A stretch of DNA of 64,000 nt, taken from positions 37,044-101,043 of the forward strand of contig DATARN010000069.1 in NCBI GenBank assembly GCA_036264135.1, in the 5' to 3' direction. Positions 1 through 9,252 of this stretch are shown in pieces. The position numbers and the translations under genes are program-made. The notes below the pieces were generated by a model that was not told the DNA's origin, made no database searches, and worked only from the letters and a program-made list of their open reading frames with translations. Position 1 is the stretch's first letter, and the number at the start of each line of letters is the position of its first letter. The DNA comes from DATARN01 sp036264135 (GTDB lineage: Bacteria; Actinomycetota; Acidimicrobiia; Acidimicrobiales; Palsa-688).

Positions 1-14
1 AGAAAGGCTGACGA

Positions 15-851
15 GTGCCGAAGGTCGACCTCCCGACCGGGGTCAAGATCCACTACACCGAGATCGGCGAAGGCCCGGAACTGGTGATGATCCACGGTCT
101 CACCGGCAACCTGGCGGTGTGGCACCTGAAGATCGTTCCACTCCTCTGGGACCGTTTCCACATCCTCACCTACGACCTGCGGGGCCACGGGTACAGCTCC
201 ATGCCCGAGAGCGGCTACACGGTGGATCAGATGTGCGCCGACCTGCTGGCGCTGCTCGACGAGTTGAAGATCAAACGTCCCTTCCTGGTGGGCCACAGCT
301 TCGGCGCCGACATCGCCCTGTACTTCGCCCACCGCCACCCCGACCGGGTGAGCGACGTGGTCGCGGTCGAGGCCGCCCTTCCCGCCATGATCTTCGCCCG
401 GGCCAGCAACGACTGGGAGGGCTGGGATTACTGGTCGGAGGTGCTGGAGCGCTCCGGGTTCCCCGTCCCGGCCGATCGCCGCACCGACGTGGATTTCCTG
501 CTGCGGGCCAGCCTCGAGGTGCCCAAGAAGTGGGGTCCCCTGGCCGGTCTGCCCCGCAACTCCAAGGCCATCCTGCGACTCATCGAGACCACCTCCATCG
601 CCGAGGACTCGCAGGAGGTCGGCAGCCTCACCCTTGAGTCGGTCGGCGACATCGTCACCCCCGTGCACCTGATCTACAGCGACGGCTCCGCCTTCTTGGG
701 CACCGAGCGGTACCTGGCCGAGCACCTGCCCAACGTCGAGTCCATCCTCCTGCCGGCCACCGAGTGGGGCCACTTCGGGCCGCTGGAACAGCCGGAGATG
801 GTCGCCGAGGCCATCCTGTCCTGCCTCGACCCGTCCGAGACGGCGCCGTGA
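15..851 (+). CDS. alpha/beta hydrolase
   Basis: This 278-residue protein is an alpha/beta-hydrolase-fold enzyme, probably an esterase or lipase-like hydrolase. The oxyanion strand MIHG sits near residue 25, the nucleophile elbow GHSFG places the catalytic serine at 95, and the motif EWGHFGP puts the catalytic histidine near 253. The GTG start at 15 follows an AGAAAGG ribosome site at the left edge of the window. The stop overlaps the start of the next gene by 4 bp (GTGA), so the two are probably cotranslated. The substrate cannot be read from the sequence; the glycosyltransferase and phosphodiesterase downstream suggest lipid or secondary metabolite chemistry, which is inference. Confidence 0.9.
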   Translation: MPKVDLPTGVKIHYTEIGEGPELVMIHGLTGNLAVWHLKIVPLLWDRFHILTYDLRGHGYSSMPESGYTVDQMCADLLALLDELKIKRPFLVGHSFGADIALYFAHRHPDRVSDVVAVEAALPAMIFARASNDWEGWDYWSEVLERSGFPVPADRRTDVDFLLRASLEVPKKWGPLAGLPRNSKAILRLIETTSIAEDSQEVGSLTLESVGDIVTPVHLIYSDGSAFLGTERYLAEHLPNVESILLPATEWGHFGPLEQPEMVAEAILSCLDPSETAP

Positions 852-1747
852 CCGCCTCGGCGCCGGGCAGCGGCACCGTCATCGTCACCGGCAGCTCGAC
901 CGGGCTTGGGCTGGAGACGTCCCTCTACCTGGCGGAGCGGGGCTTCGACGTCTACGCCACCCTCCGCCACCCCGACATGACCGCCGACGTGGAGAAGGCG
1001 GCGGCCGAGCGCGGGGTCACCCTCCACACCTGGCCGCTGGACCTCACCGACCCGGAGTCGATCAACGCCGCGGTGGCGGGTATCGCCGGCGAGGCGGGGT
1101 CCATTTTCGCCCTGGTCAACAACGGTGGCATCGGCCTGCGGGCCTGCCTCGAGGACACCACCGACGCCGACATGCGCGCCGTGTTCGAAGCCAACGTGTT
1201 CGGGACCATCGCCGCCACCAAGGCCGTCCTGCCGCACATGCGCGCCGCCGGGCGAGGCCGGATCGTCACCCTTTCGTCGGTCGGCGGGCGCATCTCCTCC
1301 TTTGGCGTCTCGGTGTACTGCGCCAGCAAGTTCGCGGTGGAGGGCCTGGCCGAGGGGCTGGCCCTGGAGGTCGCCCCGTTCGGGATCCAGAGCATCCTGA
1401 TCGAGCCGGGAATGATAAAGACGACCCGCTGGACGACCAACCGGGGCACCACCGGCCGGGCGCTCGACCCGGAGAGCCCGTACTTCCGCCTGTTCCAGGC
1501 GTCGGAGGCCGTGGCCGACCGGGTCGTCAACCGCTCCAAGACCAAGGCCCCCGACGTGGCGGCGGCGATCTACCAGGCCCTGACGGACGAGAAGCCGCGG
1601 CTGCGATACGTCGTCGGCCGGCCGGCGGCGGCCGCCATCAAGATGCGTCGGTTCCTCCCGGAGCGGACGTTCGAACGGGTGTATTTCGGGCCGCTGGTGA
1701 AGAAAATCGCCCAGGGCGTCCCCGCCGCCGGGGACGGGCCGGCGTGA
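848..1747 (+). CDS. short-chain dehydrogenase/reductase (SDR)
   Basis: A 299-residue classical SDR oxidoreductase. The nucleotide-binding motif TGSSTGLG is at residues 14-21, the NNGG variant of NNAG is near 91, and the catalytic serine, Tyr157 and Lys161 (YCASK) are present. The GTG start at 848 is chosen because it overlaps the upstream stop as GTGA; an open frame continues upstream but lies inside the hydrolase gene. A long C-terminal region after the active site resembles SDRs acting on retinoid-like, steroid-like or lipid alcohols, but the substrate is unknown. The end again overlaps the next gene by 4 bp. Confidence 0.9.
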   Translation: MTASAPGSGTVIVTGSSTGLGLETSLYLAERGFDVYATLRHPDMTADVEKAAAERGVTLHTWPLDLTDPESINAAVAGIAGEAGSIFALVNNGGIGLRACLEDTTDADMRAVFEANVFGTIAATKAVLPHMRAAGRGRIVTLSSVGGRISSFGVSVYCASKFAVEGLAEGLALEVAPFGIQSILIEPGMIKTTRWTTNRGTTGRALDPESPYFRLFQASEAVADRVVNRSKTKAPDVAAAIYQALTDEKPRLRYVVGRPAAAAIKMRRFLPERTFERVYFGPLVKKIAQGVPAAGDGPA

Positions 1748-3153
1748 CCCGCCGGGTGGCGATCATCGGCCTTGACTGTGCCGACCCGTCCCTGATCTTC
1801 GACGACTGGCGCAGTGAGTTACCCCACCTGGCGGGCTTGATGGCCGACGGCACCTGGGGGCCGCTGCAAAGCGTTGACCCGCCCATCACCGTGCCGGCGT
1901 GGAGTTGCATGACCAGCGGCCTCGACCCCGGCCAGCTGGGCATCTACGGCTTCCGCAACCGGGCCGACTACTCCTACGACTCCTTGCGCGTCGCCGATTC
2001 GGCGGCGGTCACCGCCGACCGGCTCTGGGACCATCTCGGTCGAGTCGGCAAGCATGTCGTGCTGGTCGGCGTCCCGGGCACGTCGCCGCCGATGCCGGTC
2101 AACGGCGAACTGGTGTCCTGCTTCCTCACCGCCGATCCACGCACCGCGCCGTTTACCTACCCGGCGGCGCTGCGTGGTGAGGTCGAGCAGCTGGTCGGCC
2201 CGTACAACGTCGACGTCCAGAACTACCGCAGCGACGATCGCGACCGGATCCTGGCGGAGATCTACGCCATGACCGAGCAGCACTTCGCGGTCGCCCGCCA
2301 GCTCCTCGACACCCGCCCGTGGGACTTTTTCATGATGGTGGAGATCGGTGTTGATCGCATCCACCACGCCTTCTGGAGCTATCTCGACCCCCGCCATCCG
2401 AAGCACGAACCCGGGCATCGATTCCAGCACGTCATTCGCAACTACTACCAGTATCTCGACGACGAGATCGGCGAGCTCCTCGAACGCTTCGACGACGACA
2501 CCGTCGTCTTCGTCGTCTCCGACCATGGCGCCCAGGCGATGCAGGGAGCGGTGTGCGTCAACGAGTGGCTCCGCCAGGAGGGCTACCTGGTGCTGGCCGA
2601 GCCGCCGGCCGGCGTCGTCGCCTTCCGCCAGGCGGCGGTCGACTGGAGCCGCACCCGGGCGTGGGGAGAAGGCGGCCACTACGCCCGCCTCTGCCTCAAC
2701 GTGGCCGGCCGCGAACCGCAGGGCTGCGTGGACCCGGCCGACTACGACAGCCTCCGCGACGAGCTGATCGAGCGGCTGGAGGCCCTTCCTGGCCCCGACG
2801 GTATCCCCCTCGGTACCCGGGTCCACCGCCCCGAGGACCTGTGGGCCGAGCGCCTCGGCATCGCCCCCGACCTTGTCGTCTACTTCGGCAACCTGTCCTG
2901 GCGGAGCAACGGGAGCATCGGTCACGGGAGCTGCTTCACCTTCGACAATGACACCGGCCCCGACGACGCCAACCACCGCCACAGCGGGATGTGCATCATG
3001 AGCGGTCCCGGAGTGCGGGAGGAGGGCCGCCAGGACCTGGATATCCTCGACATCGCCCCGACGGTGCTGCAGCTTTACGGTCTGCCGGTGCCCGCCGGCC
3101 TTCGCGGGCGGGTCACCGGCCTGATGCCGGAGGACGACCCCGTCAGGGGGTGA
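1744..3153 (+). CDS. alkaline-phosphatase-superfamily phosphodiesterase
   Basis: A 469-residue protein of the type I phosphodiesterase/nucleotide pyrophosphatase family (alkaline phosphatase superfamily). The first metal ligand is Asp11 in IIGLDCADP, the likely nucleophile is Thr49 in PPITVPAW, and the distal metal site is the VVSDHGAQ motif near residue 260. No signal peptide is seen, so it is probably cytoplasmic. Members of this family hydrolyse phosphate esters of lipids, nucleotides or sugars; the specific substrate cannot be named. The GTG start at 1744 overlaps the SDR stop, and the TGA stop overlaps the glycosyltransferase start at 3150. Confidence 0.85.
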   Translation: MTRRVAIIGLDCADPSLIFDDWRSELPHLAGLMADGTWGPLQSVDPPITVPAWSCMTSGLDPGQLGIYGFRNRADYSYDSLRVADSAAVTADRLWDHLGRVGKHVVLVGVPGTSPPMPVNGELVSCFLTADPRTAPFTYPAALRGEVEQLVGPYNVDVQNYRSDDRDRILAEIYAMTEQHFAVARQLLDTRPWDFFMMVEIGVDRIHHAFWSYLDPRHPKHEPGHRFQHVIRNYYQYLDDEIGELLERFDDDTVVFVVSDHGAQAMQGAVCVNEWLRQEGYLVLAEPPAGVVAFRQAAVDWSRTRAWGEGGHYARLCLNVAGREPQGCVDPADYDSLRDELIERLEALPGPDGIPLGTRVHRPEDLWAERLGIAPDLVVYFGNLSWRSNGSIGHGSCFTFDNDTGPDDANHRHSGMCIMSGPGVREEGRQDLDILDIAPTVLQLYGLPVPAGLRGRVTGLMPEDDPVRG

Positions 3154-4460
3154 CGACCGTTCCACACCGTTTCCTGTTCACCTGCTGGCCCTTCGTGGGC
3201 CACGTCCTCCCACAGGTCAGCATCGCCAAGGCCCTGCAGGACGCCGGACACCAGGTGGCCTTCTACACCGGCGCCGGCGCCCGCCCCCTGCTGGAGCCGG
3301 CGGGCATCGAGGTCTTCCCGTTCGTTCGGGTCGACGAGGACCGGGCGGCGGCCCACATGCGGACGTTGGAGGAGCTTCCCCGGCCCGGGCTCACCGGGCT
3401 CCGCCTCGTTCAGCGGACCCTCCACGAGTGGCTGGTCGAGTCGATCCCCAGCCAGCTGGCTGATCTCGAGCCCCTTGTCGAGGCGTGGCGGCCCGACGTG
3501 ATCGTGACCGACCTGTCGCTCTGGTCCACGATGGTCGTCCTCTGGGAGAAGGTCCCCGTCCCCGTCGCCCTGTCCTCGACGTTCATGGGACCGACCATCC
3601 CCGGCCCCGACGCCCCGGCGGCCGGCATGGGCCTGAAGCCGCCGCGGACGGCGCCGGGCCGCCTCGCCGCCCAGGCCGTCAACAAGACCACCGATCTCTT
3701 CGCTCGCCGCGTGCGCCGCGGCGTCGACGAATTGCGAGCCGTCCACGGGCTCGGCCCCCTCGGGGGTTCCGTCAACCACCTCACCGCCCGCCTCCCGCTG
3801 TACCTGGTGCCGACGGTGCCGGGCCTCGATTACCACCGTGGCGACCTGCCGGCCAGCGTCCACTACGTCGGGCCGTGCATCTGGAACCCACCGTCGGCGG
3901 AGACGGCGGCCTGGCTAGACCGGGTGCCGGCCGGGCGGCCGTGGGTCCACGTCACCGAGAGCACGCTGCGCAGCGGCGACGCCTTCATCCTGAAGTCGGC
4001 CGCTCTCGGTCTCGGCGGCCTGCCGCTCGAGGTGATCATGACCACCGGCCGGCATCGCCGACTGGAGGAGTTGGGCCTCCACGACCTGGCGCCGAACATC
4101 CGGGTGACCCCGTGGCTCAACCACAAGGAGTTGATGCCCCGCTGCGATGTCCTGGTGACCGCCGGCGGCACGGGCACGGTGATGGCGGCGCTGCAGGCCG
4201 GCGTGCCGGTCGTCGTGGTGCCCACCACCTGGGACAAGCCGGACAACGCCCGGCGCATCGTCAACGCCGGGTTAGGCGTACGGGTGCCGCCCCGCCGGTG
4301 CAATCCCGAGACGCTGCGGGCGGCGGTGGACGAGGTGCTGGGCGACCCCGGCTACCGCCGGCGCGCTCGGGCCATGGCCGCCGAGCTCTCCGCTGCACCC
4401 GGACCGTCCGGTGCCGCTACGCTGCTGGTTGAAGTGGCGGGGAGGATGGCAGCGCGGTGA
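3150..4460 (+). CDS. GT1-family glycosyltransferase
   Basis: A 436-residue GT-B fold glycosyltransferase of the MGT/UGT type (GT1). The N-terminal FLFTCWPFVGHVLPQ segment is the typical acceptor-domain opening with the catalytic-type histidine. The C-terminal donor-binding region has VTAGGTGTVMAAL and VPTTWDKPDNARR near residues 340-370. The GTG start at 3150 overlaps the upstream stop; a longer open frame exists but lies inside the phosphodiesterase gene. Such enzymes glycosylate small lipophilic acceptors. As the last of four coupled genes it probably finishes the pathway they encode. Confidence 0.87.
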   Translation: MTTVPHRFLFTCWPFVGHVLPQVSIAKALQDAGHQVAFYTGAGARPLLEPAGIEVFPFVRVDEDRAAAHMRTLEELPRPGLTGLRLVQRTLHEWLVESIPSQLADLEPLVEAWRPDVIVTDLSLWSTMVVLWEKVPVPVALSSTFMGPTIPGPDAPAAGMGLKPPRTAPGRLAAQAVNKTTDLFARRVRRGVDELRAVHGLGPLGGSVNHLTARLPLYLVPTVPGLDYHRGDLPASVHYVGPCIWNPPSAETAAWLDRVPAGRPWVHVTESTLRSGDAFILKSAALGLGGLPLEVIMTTGRHRRLEELGLHDLAPNIRVTPWLNHKELMPRCDVLVTAGGTGTVMAALQAGVPVVVVPTTWDKPDNARRIVNAGLGVRVPPRRCNPETLRAAVDEVLGDPGYRRRARAMAAELSAAPGPSGAATLLVEVAGRMAAR

Positions 4461-4530
4461 GTCCCCGTCTGTCCTTGGGGTTTTTTTGGTTGTCCTTGTC
4501 TCGCGTCGTACCCGTTCTGGAGGTCCAGTC

Positions 4531-6732
4531 ATGACCGCACGCCGTTCGTTCCGCCTGGCGGCGCTCGCCGGCGCCGTGATCGTCGCCACGCTCCTTCCGG
4601 TCACCGCCAGCCAGGCGGTGTCCGGAATCCCCCAGATCGCCCGGGGAGGGTTCGGCGACAAGCAGAACTCCTACTCGTGGTCGATGGCGTGGTTCAAGGG
4701 CAAGCTCTACGTGGGCACCAACCACAACGAGTTGTGCGTGGAACGCGAGACCGAGCAGTTCTACCACCCCGACCAGACGTACTACACCGTCCATCCCATG
4801 CCCGAGGTCACCTGCCCCGCCAACCCCTACGATCTCAACCTGCAGGCCGAGATCTGGCAGTTCGACCCGGCGACCAACCGGTGGACAATGGTCTTCCAGT
4901 CGCCCAACAACGTGCCCAACCCCCGAGCTCCCGGCAAGTTCGTGGCCCGGGACACCGCCTTCCGGGGCATGGTCGTCCAGCACGACGCCAACGGCCAGGA
5001 CGCCCTGTACGTCGGCGGGGTGACCGCCGATGAGTACATCCCCGAGCTGGCGGCGAACAACCCGCCCCGGATCCTGCGCACCACCGACGGCCGGACCTTC
5101 TCCCCCTTGAATGGTGCCCCGGCGACGCTGAACACGGCCAACGGGCCGTTCCCGGCGATGGGGTACCGAGCCATGGTGTCCTTCAACGGGCGGTTGCTGG
5201 TGACCGCCACCAAGGGGCTGCTGGGCGACGGGGTGGTGGAGGAGATCGGGCAGCCCTACAGCGCCCACCCGACCTTCACCCAGATCATGCCCAACACCAT
5301 CGAGGCCTACGAGATGGAGGTCTTCAACGGGAGCCTCTACGTCGGCGGCGGCGACAGCAAGAACAACACCGGCTACGCGGTGTGGAAAACCGACGCTGTC
5401 GGGGTTCCCTTCTCCGCCACACCAATCGTTACCGGCGGCGCCGGCCGGGGTAACGACATCACCTCGGTCGTGAGCATGCACGTGTTCCAGAGCCGCCTCT
5501 ACGTGGGCTCGAGCGGGTGGTACACCACCCCGATCCCCGCATCGGAGCTGATCCGCATCAATCCCGACGACAGCTGGCAGCTGGTCGTCGGCAACCCCCG
5601 CCCCGTCAACGGGGCCACGGTGTCGCCCATCAGCGGTTTGCCCGACGGGTTCGGCAATCCCTTCAACGCCCATTTCTGGCGCCAGGCCGACTTCCAATCG
5701 AGCCTGTTCGTGGGCACCAACGACTGGAGCTACACCTTCCGGTTCCATCCCACCATCGACAAGGTCCTACGGCCGCAGTACGGATTCGACATCTGGAACT
5801 CCTGTGACGGCCAGTACTGGTCCGCCCTGACCCAAAACGCCTTCGGCGACGGCCTGTACAACTTCGGCGCCCGCACCTTCGCCTCCACGCCTATCGGGCT
5901 GTTCGTTGGCAGTGCCAACCAGCCCCAGGGAACGGCAGTATGGAAGGACACGGCGGCAACCGGGTGCACCGCGCCGGCGTCGTCGTCTTCGGCGGGCACG
6001 GCGCCGACATCGTCGGCGCCCGTCTCCCCGGCATCGACGCCCGCGGCGCCGTCCGCCGGCGCACTGGCCGCCCCGGGCCGGCTCCTGGCCGACAGCCAGT
6101 CGTGCGGAACGGTGCTCACCTGGGACGCTTCCCCCGGCGCCACGAGTTACACCGTGCTGCGGACCGAGATGGCCCCCACGACCGTCAGCGTCGGAGCCAA
6201 GCCGCCTACCCCGGTCTCCGATGAAGCCGTCCCCGACCTCTCGCCGCCCAGCGGGTCGGCCAGCACCCAGACGACGCTGTACGTGCCGGGCAGCGCCGTC
6301 ACGGTGGGGACGACGGGCACCACGTCCTACATCGACTCGACGGCTAAGGCAAACACGCACTACCTGTACCAGGTGGTGGCTCAGGCGGCCGGCGGGGCGG
6401 TCTCGGCGGGATCCAACACCGCCCTCGTTCCCTCGGCCCGGCCCGCCACCACCTTCAACGAGGTGACGTCGGCCATTACCAGCGCCAGTGTCCACGGCGA
6501 CCTGGCGAGCGGCGCCGACCGGGTGTTCACCCGGCTCCTGCAGGAGGCCCAGCGCTTCGCCGCTACCAACCGGCCCCAGGCGGTCGCCGTGCTGAACCAG
6601 CTGGCCGCCTCGTTCGCCAACGGCTCGGTGACCATGGCGACGGCCCAGTCGGATTTGAGCGACGTCATCTTCCGCCTCGAGCGCCAGCTGACCGAGCCCA
6701 CCTTGCCCTGCGCCACCGCTCGAGTCCACTAA
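4531..6732 (+). CDS. secreted propeller-like protein with fibronectin type III-like domain
   Basis: A 733-residue exported protein. ATG at 4531 is preceded by a strong GGAGGT. The N-terminus (RRSFRLAALAGAVIVATLL, cleavage near ASQA) is a signal peptide. Residues 30-480 contain repeating blades of the form LYVGG/LFVGS spaced by aromatic and polar segments, as in beta-propeller proteins. A Ser/Thr/Pro/Ala-rich linker follows, then a fibronectin III-like domain (GTVLTWDASPGATSYTVLR) and a helical tail. No catalytic motif is visible. It is likely a cell-surface or secreted binding protein of unknown ligand. Confidence 0.75.
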   Translation: MTARRSFRLAALAGAVIVATLLPVTASQAVSGIPQIARGGFGDKQNSYSWSMAWFKGKLYVGTNHNELCVERETEQFYHPDQTYYTVHPMPEVTCPANPYDLNLQAEIWQFDPATNRWTMVFQSPNNVPNPRAPGKFVARDTAFRGMVVQHDANGQDALYVGGVTADEYIPELAANNPPRILRTTDGRTFSPLNGAPATLNTANGPFPAMGYRAMVSFNGRLLVTATKGLLGDGVVEEIGQPYSAHPTFTQIMPNTIEAYEMEVFNGSLYVGGGDSKNNTGYAVWKTDAVGVPFSATPIVTGGAGRGNDITSVVSMHVFQSRLYVGSSGWYTTPIPASELIRINPDDSWQLVVGNPRPVNGATVSPISGLPDGFGNPFNAHFWRQADFQSSLFVGTNDWSYTFRFHPTIDKVLRPQYGFDIWNSCDGQYWSALTQNAFGDGLYNFGARTFASTPIGLFVGSANQPQGTAVWKDTAATGCTAPASSSSAGTAPTSSAPVSPASTPAAPSAGALAAPGRLLADSQSCGTVLTWDASPGATSYTVLRTEMAPTTVSVGAKPPTPVSDEAVPDLSPPSGSASTQTTLYVPGSAVTVGTTGTTSYIDSTAKANTHYLYQVVAQAAGGAVSAGSNTALVPSARPATTFNEVTSAITSASVHGDLASGADRVFTRLLQEAQRFAATNRPQAVAVLNQLAASFANGSVTMATAQSDLSDVIFRLERQLTEPTLPCATARVH

Positions 6733-6746
6733 GCCCCTACCGGATA

Positions 6747-6784
6747 CCGGTCGGGCCGAGACCCACACGTCTCGGCCCGACCGG
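6747..6784 (+). terminator. strong hairpin terminator
   Basis: A perfect 16-bp inverted repeat (6747-6762 against 6769-6784) with a 6-base loop sits just after the stop of the secreted protein. There is no clear T-tract, as is common in high-GC actinobacteria, where such hairpins still act as terminators. Confidence 0.7.
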
Positions 6785-6814
6785 GGCTCGGCCGCACAGA
6801 AGGGGTCGGTAGAA

Positions 6815-7669
6815 ATGGGGAATTCTCCGCGGCGGGGCGTCATCTTCGTCAACCCCGGCTCGGGTCGGGAGGAGACATCGATCGGCGAGTTGCGGCGCCG
6901 CTTCCCCGGCCACCGGGTGGCCGAGGTCCCGCCCGAGGACCTGGTCTCGGCGGTAAAGGACGCCCTCGCCGAAGGCCCCGACTTCGTCGGCGCCGCCGGC
7001 GGTGACGGGACGATCCGCGGCGTCGCCGAGCAGCTGGTCGGCACCGACGTGGCGTTGCTTCCTATTCCCGCCGGCACCCGCAACCATTTCGCCAAGGACG
7101 TCGGTGTCGCCGACCTGGACGACGCCGAAAGGGCGGTCGCCGGGCGGGTCATCGCCATCGATGTGGGCTGCGTCAACGACACGATCTTCGTGAACAACTC
7201 CAGCATCGGCGTCTACCCAAAAATCGTGATCCGCCGCGAGTTCCACCAGCGCCGGCTGCGCAAAGGAGTGGCCAACCTGGTCGCGGCCTACGAGCAGCTC
7301 CGCGACGGCGGGCGCGTCGATGTCGAGGTCGAGGGCGTCACCCGCCGCTCGTGGATGGTGTTCGTCGGTAACGGCACCTACGGCGACGGCCTGCTCGACT
7401 TGGCCGACCGAGAAACCCTGGACGACGGGCTGCTCGACGTCCGCCTGGTACGAGGCGACCAGCCGTTGTCGCGGTTGCGGATCGTCGGCGCCCTGCTGCT
7501 CGGCCGCCTGGCGACATCGCCCCTCGTGGTGCGCTGGCGGACGGGGGCCATTGTGGTCAACCTCAACCGTCGCCAGGTGGAAGTGGCGGTCGACGGCGAG
7601 GTCGAGGTGCTCCAGCCCCCGTTGCGCTACCGCTGCCTACCGGGGCAGCTGAACGTCCTCGTCCCCTGA
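6815..7669 (+). CDS. diacylglycerol/sphingosine kinase-family lipid kinase
   Basis: A 284-residue protein of the DAGK catalytic-domain (YegS/DgkB-like) family, which phosphorylates lipid hydroxyl groups with ATP. It opens with VIFVNPGSG (residues 9-17), the phosphate-binding GGDGT motif is at 62-66, and IPAGTRNHFAKD matches the conserved GT-N-FA motif of the family. The C-terminal beta-sandwich region is also present. It stands alone between the hairpin at 6747-6784 and a convergent cyclophilin gene. The lipid substrate is not determinable. Confidence 0.88.
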   Translation: MGNSPRRGVIFVNPGSGREETSIGELRRRFPGHRVAEVPPEDLVSAVKDALAEGPDFVGAAGGDGTIRGVAEQLVGTDVALLPIPAGTRNHFAKDVGVADLDDAERAVAGRVIAIDVGCVNDTIFVNNSSIGVYPKIVIRREFHQRRLRKGVANLVAAYEQLRDGGRVDVEVEGVTRRSWMVFVGNGTYGDGLLDLADRETLDDGLLDVRLVRGDQPLSRLRIVGALLLGRLATSPLVVRWRTGAIVVNLNRRQVEVAVDGEVEVLQPPLRYRCLPGQLNVLVP

Positions 7670-7682
7670 GGGCGTTCCCGGC

Positions 7683-8240
7683 TTAGTCCTTCTCAGTGAT
7701 GGTCACCGACTCGATGACGATCCGCTCCTGTGGGCGGCCGGCCCCGGGCGTACCGAGGGCGTCGATCGCGGCGACCACATCCAGGCCGGAAACCACCTTG
7801 CCGAAAAGCGAATACTTCGGGGGCAGCTGCATTCCGCTCGGGCCGCTGATAATGAAAAACTGGCTGCCGTTGGTGTTGGGGCCGGCATTGGCCATCGCCA
7901 GCGACCCCAGCTCGTACCGCCCAGGCTTTGGTAGCTCGTCGGCGAACTTGTAGCCCGGCCCGCCCGTCCCGGTGCCGTTGGGGTCGCCGCCCTGGAGGAC
8001 AAAGCCGGGGATGACCCGGTGGAACGTGATCCCGTCGAAGTAGTGGTAGCGGGCGAGGAACACGAAGTTGTTGACCGTCTTGGGTGCGGCCCGAGGATCG
8101 AGTTCGATCTGCATCGTCCCTTTGTTGGTCACCATCTCGGCCGAGTATCGCTTCGCCGAGTCGATGCACATCGGCGGTGGTCCGTCGAAACGCTGGCGCT
8201 TGGGGCTGGAGCCGTCGGCGGCAGGACATTCAGGAGGCAT
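7683..8240 (-). CDS. cyclophilin-type peptidyl-prolyl isomerase, cytoplasmic
   Basis: A 185-residue cyclophilin that catalyses cis-trans isomerisation of prolyl bonds. The catalytic FHRV arginine, the QGGDP loop, the substrate-contact segment NTNGSQFFI and SLFGKVVSGLDVV are all visible. ATG at 8240 with GGAAG upstream is preferred over a TTG 15 bp earlier that lacks a ribosome site. It has no signal peptide. It lies 32 bp behind a membrane-anchored paralogue, with which it shares the PAADG...PPxCID segment, so the pair looks like a tandem duplication. Confidence 0.9.
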   Translation of the reverse strand: MPPECPAADGSSPKRQRFDGPPPMCIDSAKRYSAEMVTNKGTMQIELDPRAAPKTVNNFVFLARYHYFDGITFHRVIPGFVLQGGDPNGTGTGGPGYKFADELPKPGRYELGSLAMANAGPNTNGSQFFIISGPSGMQLPPKYSLFGKVVSGLDVVAAIDALGTPGAGRPQERIVIESVTITEKD

Positions 8241-8272
8241 GGCTGAGACTTCCAATCGTTTGACGAGCGTGG

Positions 8273-9112
8273 TTACGAGACGGCGATCGTCACCTTGACG
8301 ATCTTGTGGACGACCTTGGGCGCGCCGGCTGAGTCGCTGGCCGCCGAGCCGTCGTTGTTGATCTTGGTTACGACATCCATGCCGCTGGTCACCTGACCGA
8401 AGAGTGAATAGTTGGGCTGCAGCTGGGCACCGCCCGCGTCGCTGGCCACGATGAAGAACTGACTGCCGTTGGTGTTGGCCCCACTGTTGGCCATGGCCAA
8501 GCTACCCGCCTTGTAGGCGCCCGCCTTGGGCAGCTCGTCGGCGAAGGAGTAGCCGGGCCCGCCGCTGCCGGTGCCGGTCGGGTCGCCGCCTTGGTCCACG
8601 AAGTTCTGCACGACGCGGTGGAAGGCGGTGCCTTCGAAAAAGTGGTACCCGGCCAGGTACACGAAGTTGTTCACCGTCTTGGGGGCCGCCACGGGGTCGA
8701 GCTTGATGACGATGGTGCCGGCGTCGGTCTGCATGGTCGCGGTGTAGGTCTTGGCGGCGTCGATGCAGTTGGGAGGGGGTGCCGAGAACTTGGTGAAGTG
8801 GGGCGACGTCCCGTCGGCGGCCGGGCAGCCGACGCCGGCGGGGGCGCTGATGAGCGGGACGCTGACCGCGGTGGGCGTGGCGGCGGTCGTGCTCGACCCT
8901 TGGGCAGTGGTGGTCGTCGACCCCGAGGTCGTGGCCACCGATTTGCTGCCGCCGCCCTTGGTGACGAAGTAGAAGGCAACCCCGAGCAGCACCACCACGA
9001 CGGCGACAATGATGAACTGGCGGTTGCGCTTTGCCTTTTGTTGAGCCAGCCGCAACTCCTCTTGGCGGGCCAATCGACCCTCTCGCTGGCGCTGGCGTTT
9101 TTCTGTCGGCAC
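8273..9112 (-). CDS. membrane-anchored cyclophilin-type peptidyl-prolyl isomerase
   Basis: A 279-residue protein with a highly charged N-terminus (KRQRQREGRLARQEELRLAQ, residues 5-24), one transmembrane helix near 33-50 (FIIVAVVVVLLGVAFYF), a Ser/Thr/Gly-rich linker and a C-terminal cyclophilin domain from about residue 95. The domain has FHRVVQNF, QGGDP and NTNGSQFFI. The likely topology is the isomerase domain outside the membrane, folding exported proteins. This N-in, single-helix design is common in actinobacteria. It is the upstream gene of the tandem pair. Confidence 0.9.
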   Translation of the reverse strand: MPTEKRQRQREGRLARQEELRLAQQKAKRNRQFIIVAVVVVLLGVAFYFVTKGGGSKSVATTSGSTTTTAQGSSTTAATPTAVSVPLISAPAGVGCPAADGTSPHFTKFSAPPPNCIDAAKTYTATMQTDAGTIVIKLDPVAAPKTVNNFVYLAGYHFFEGTAFHRVVQNFVDQGGDPTGTGSGGPGYSFADELPKAGAYKAGSLAMANSGANTNGSQFFIVASDAGGAQLQPNYSLFGQVTSGMDVVTKINNDGSAASDSAGAPKVVHKIVKVTIAVS

Positions 9113-9252
9113 GGGGCGTCAAGCTAGCCGCTGGCAGTCTGGGACCGGTAGGCAGACGCCCCGACTCAGCCCGCCCTGAAGTCCCGTTCCGGGCCGTCGA
9201 AGGCGGCGTTACCGACGGGGGATCGCACGACCCGCTGGTACCCTCGCTCCCC

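Noticed and set aside
4463..4487. CCCC...GGGG followed by seven T as a rho-independent terminator after the glycosyltransferase gene
   Set aside because: The stem is only 4 bp with a 10-base loop, too weak to call.
5767..7206. Long minus-strand open frame across the secreted protein and lipid kinase genes
   Set aside because: It spans two real genes and a terminator and has an Arg/Gly-rich composition typical of shadow frames.
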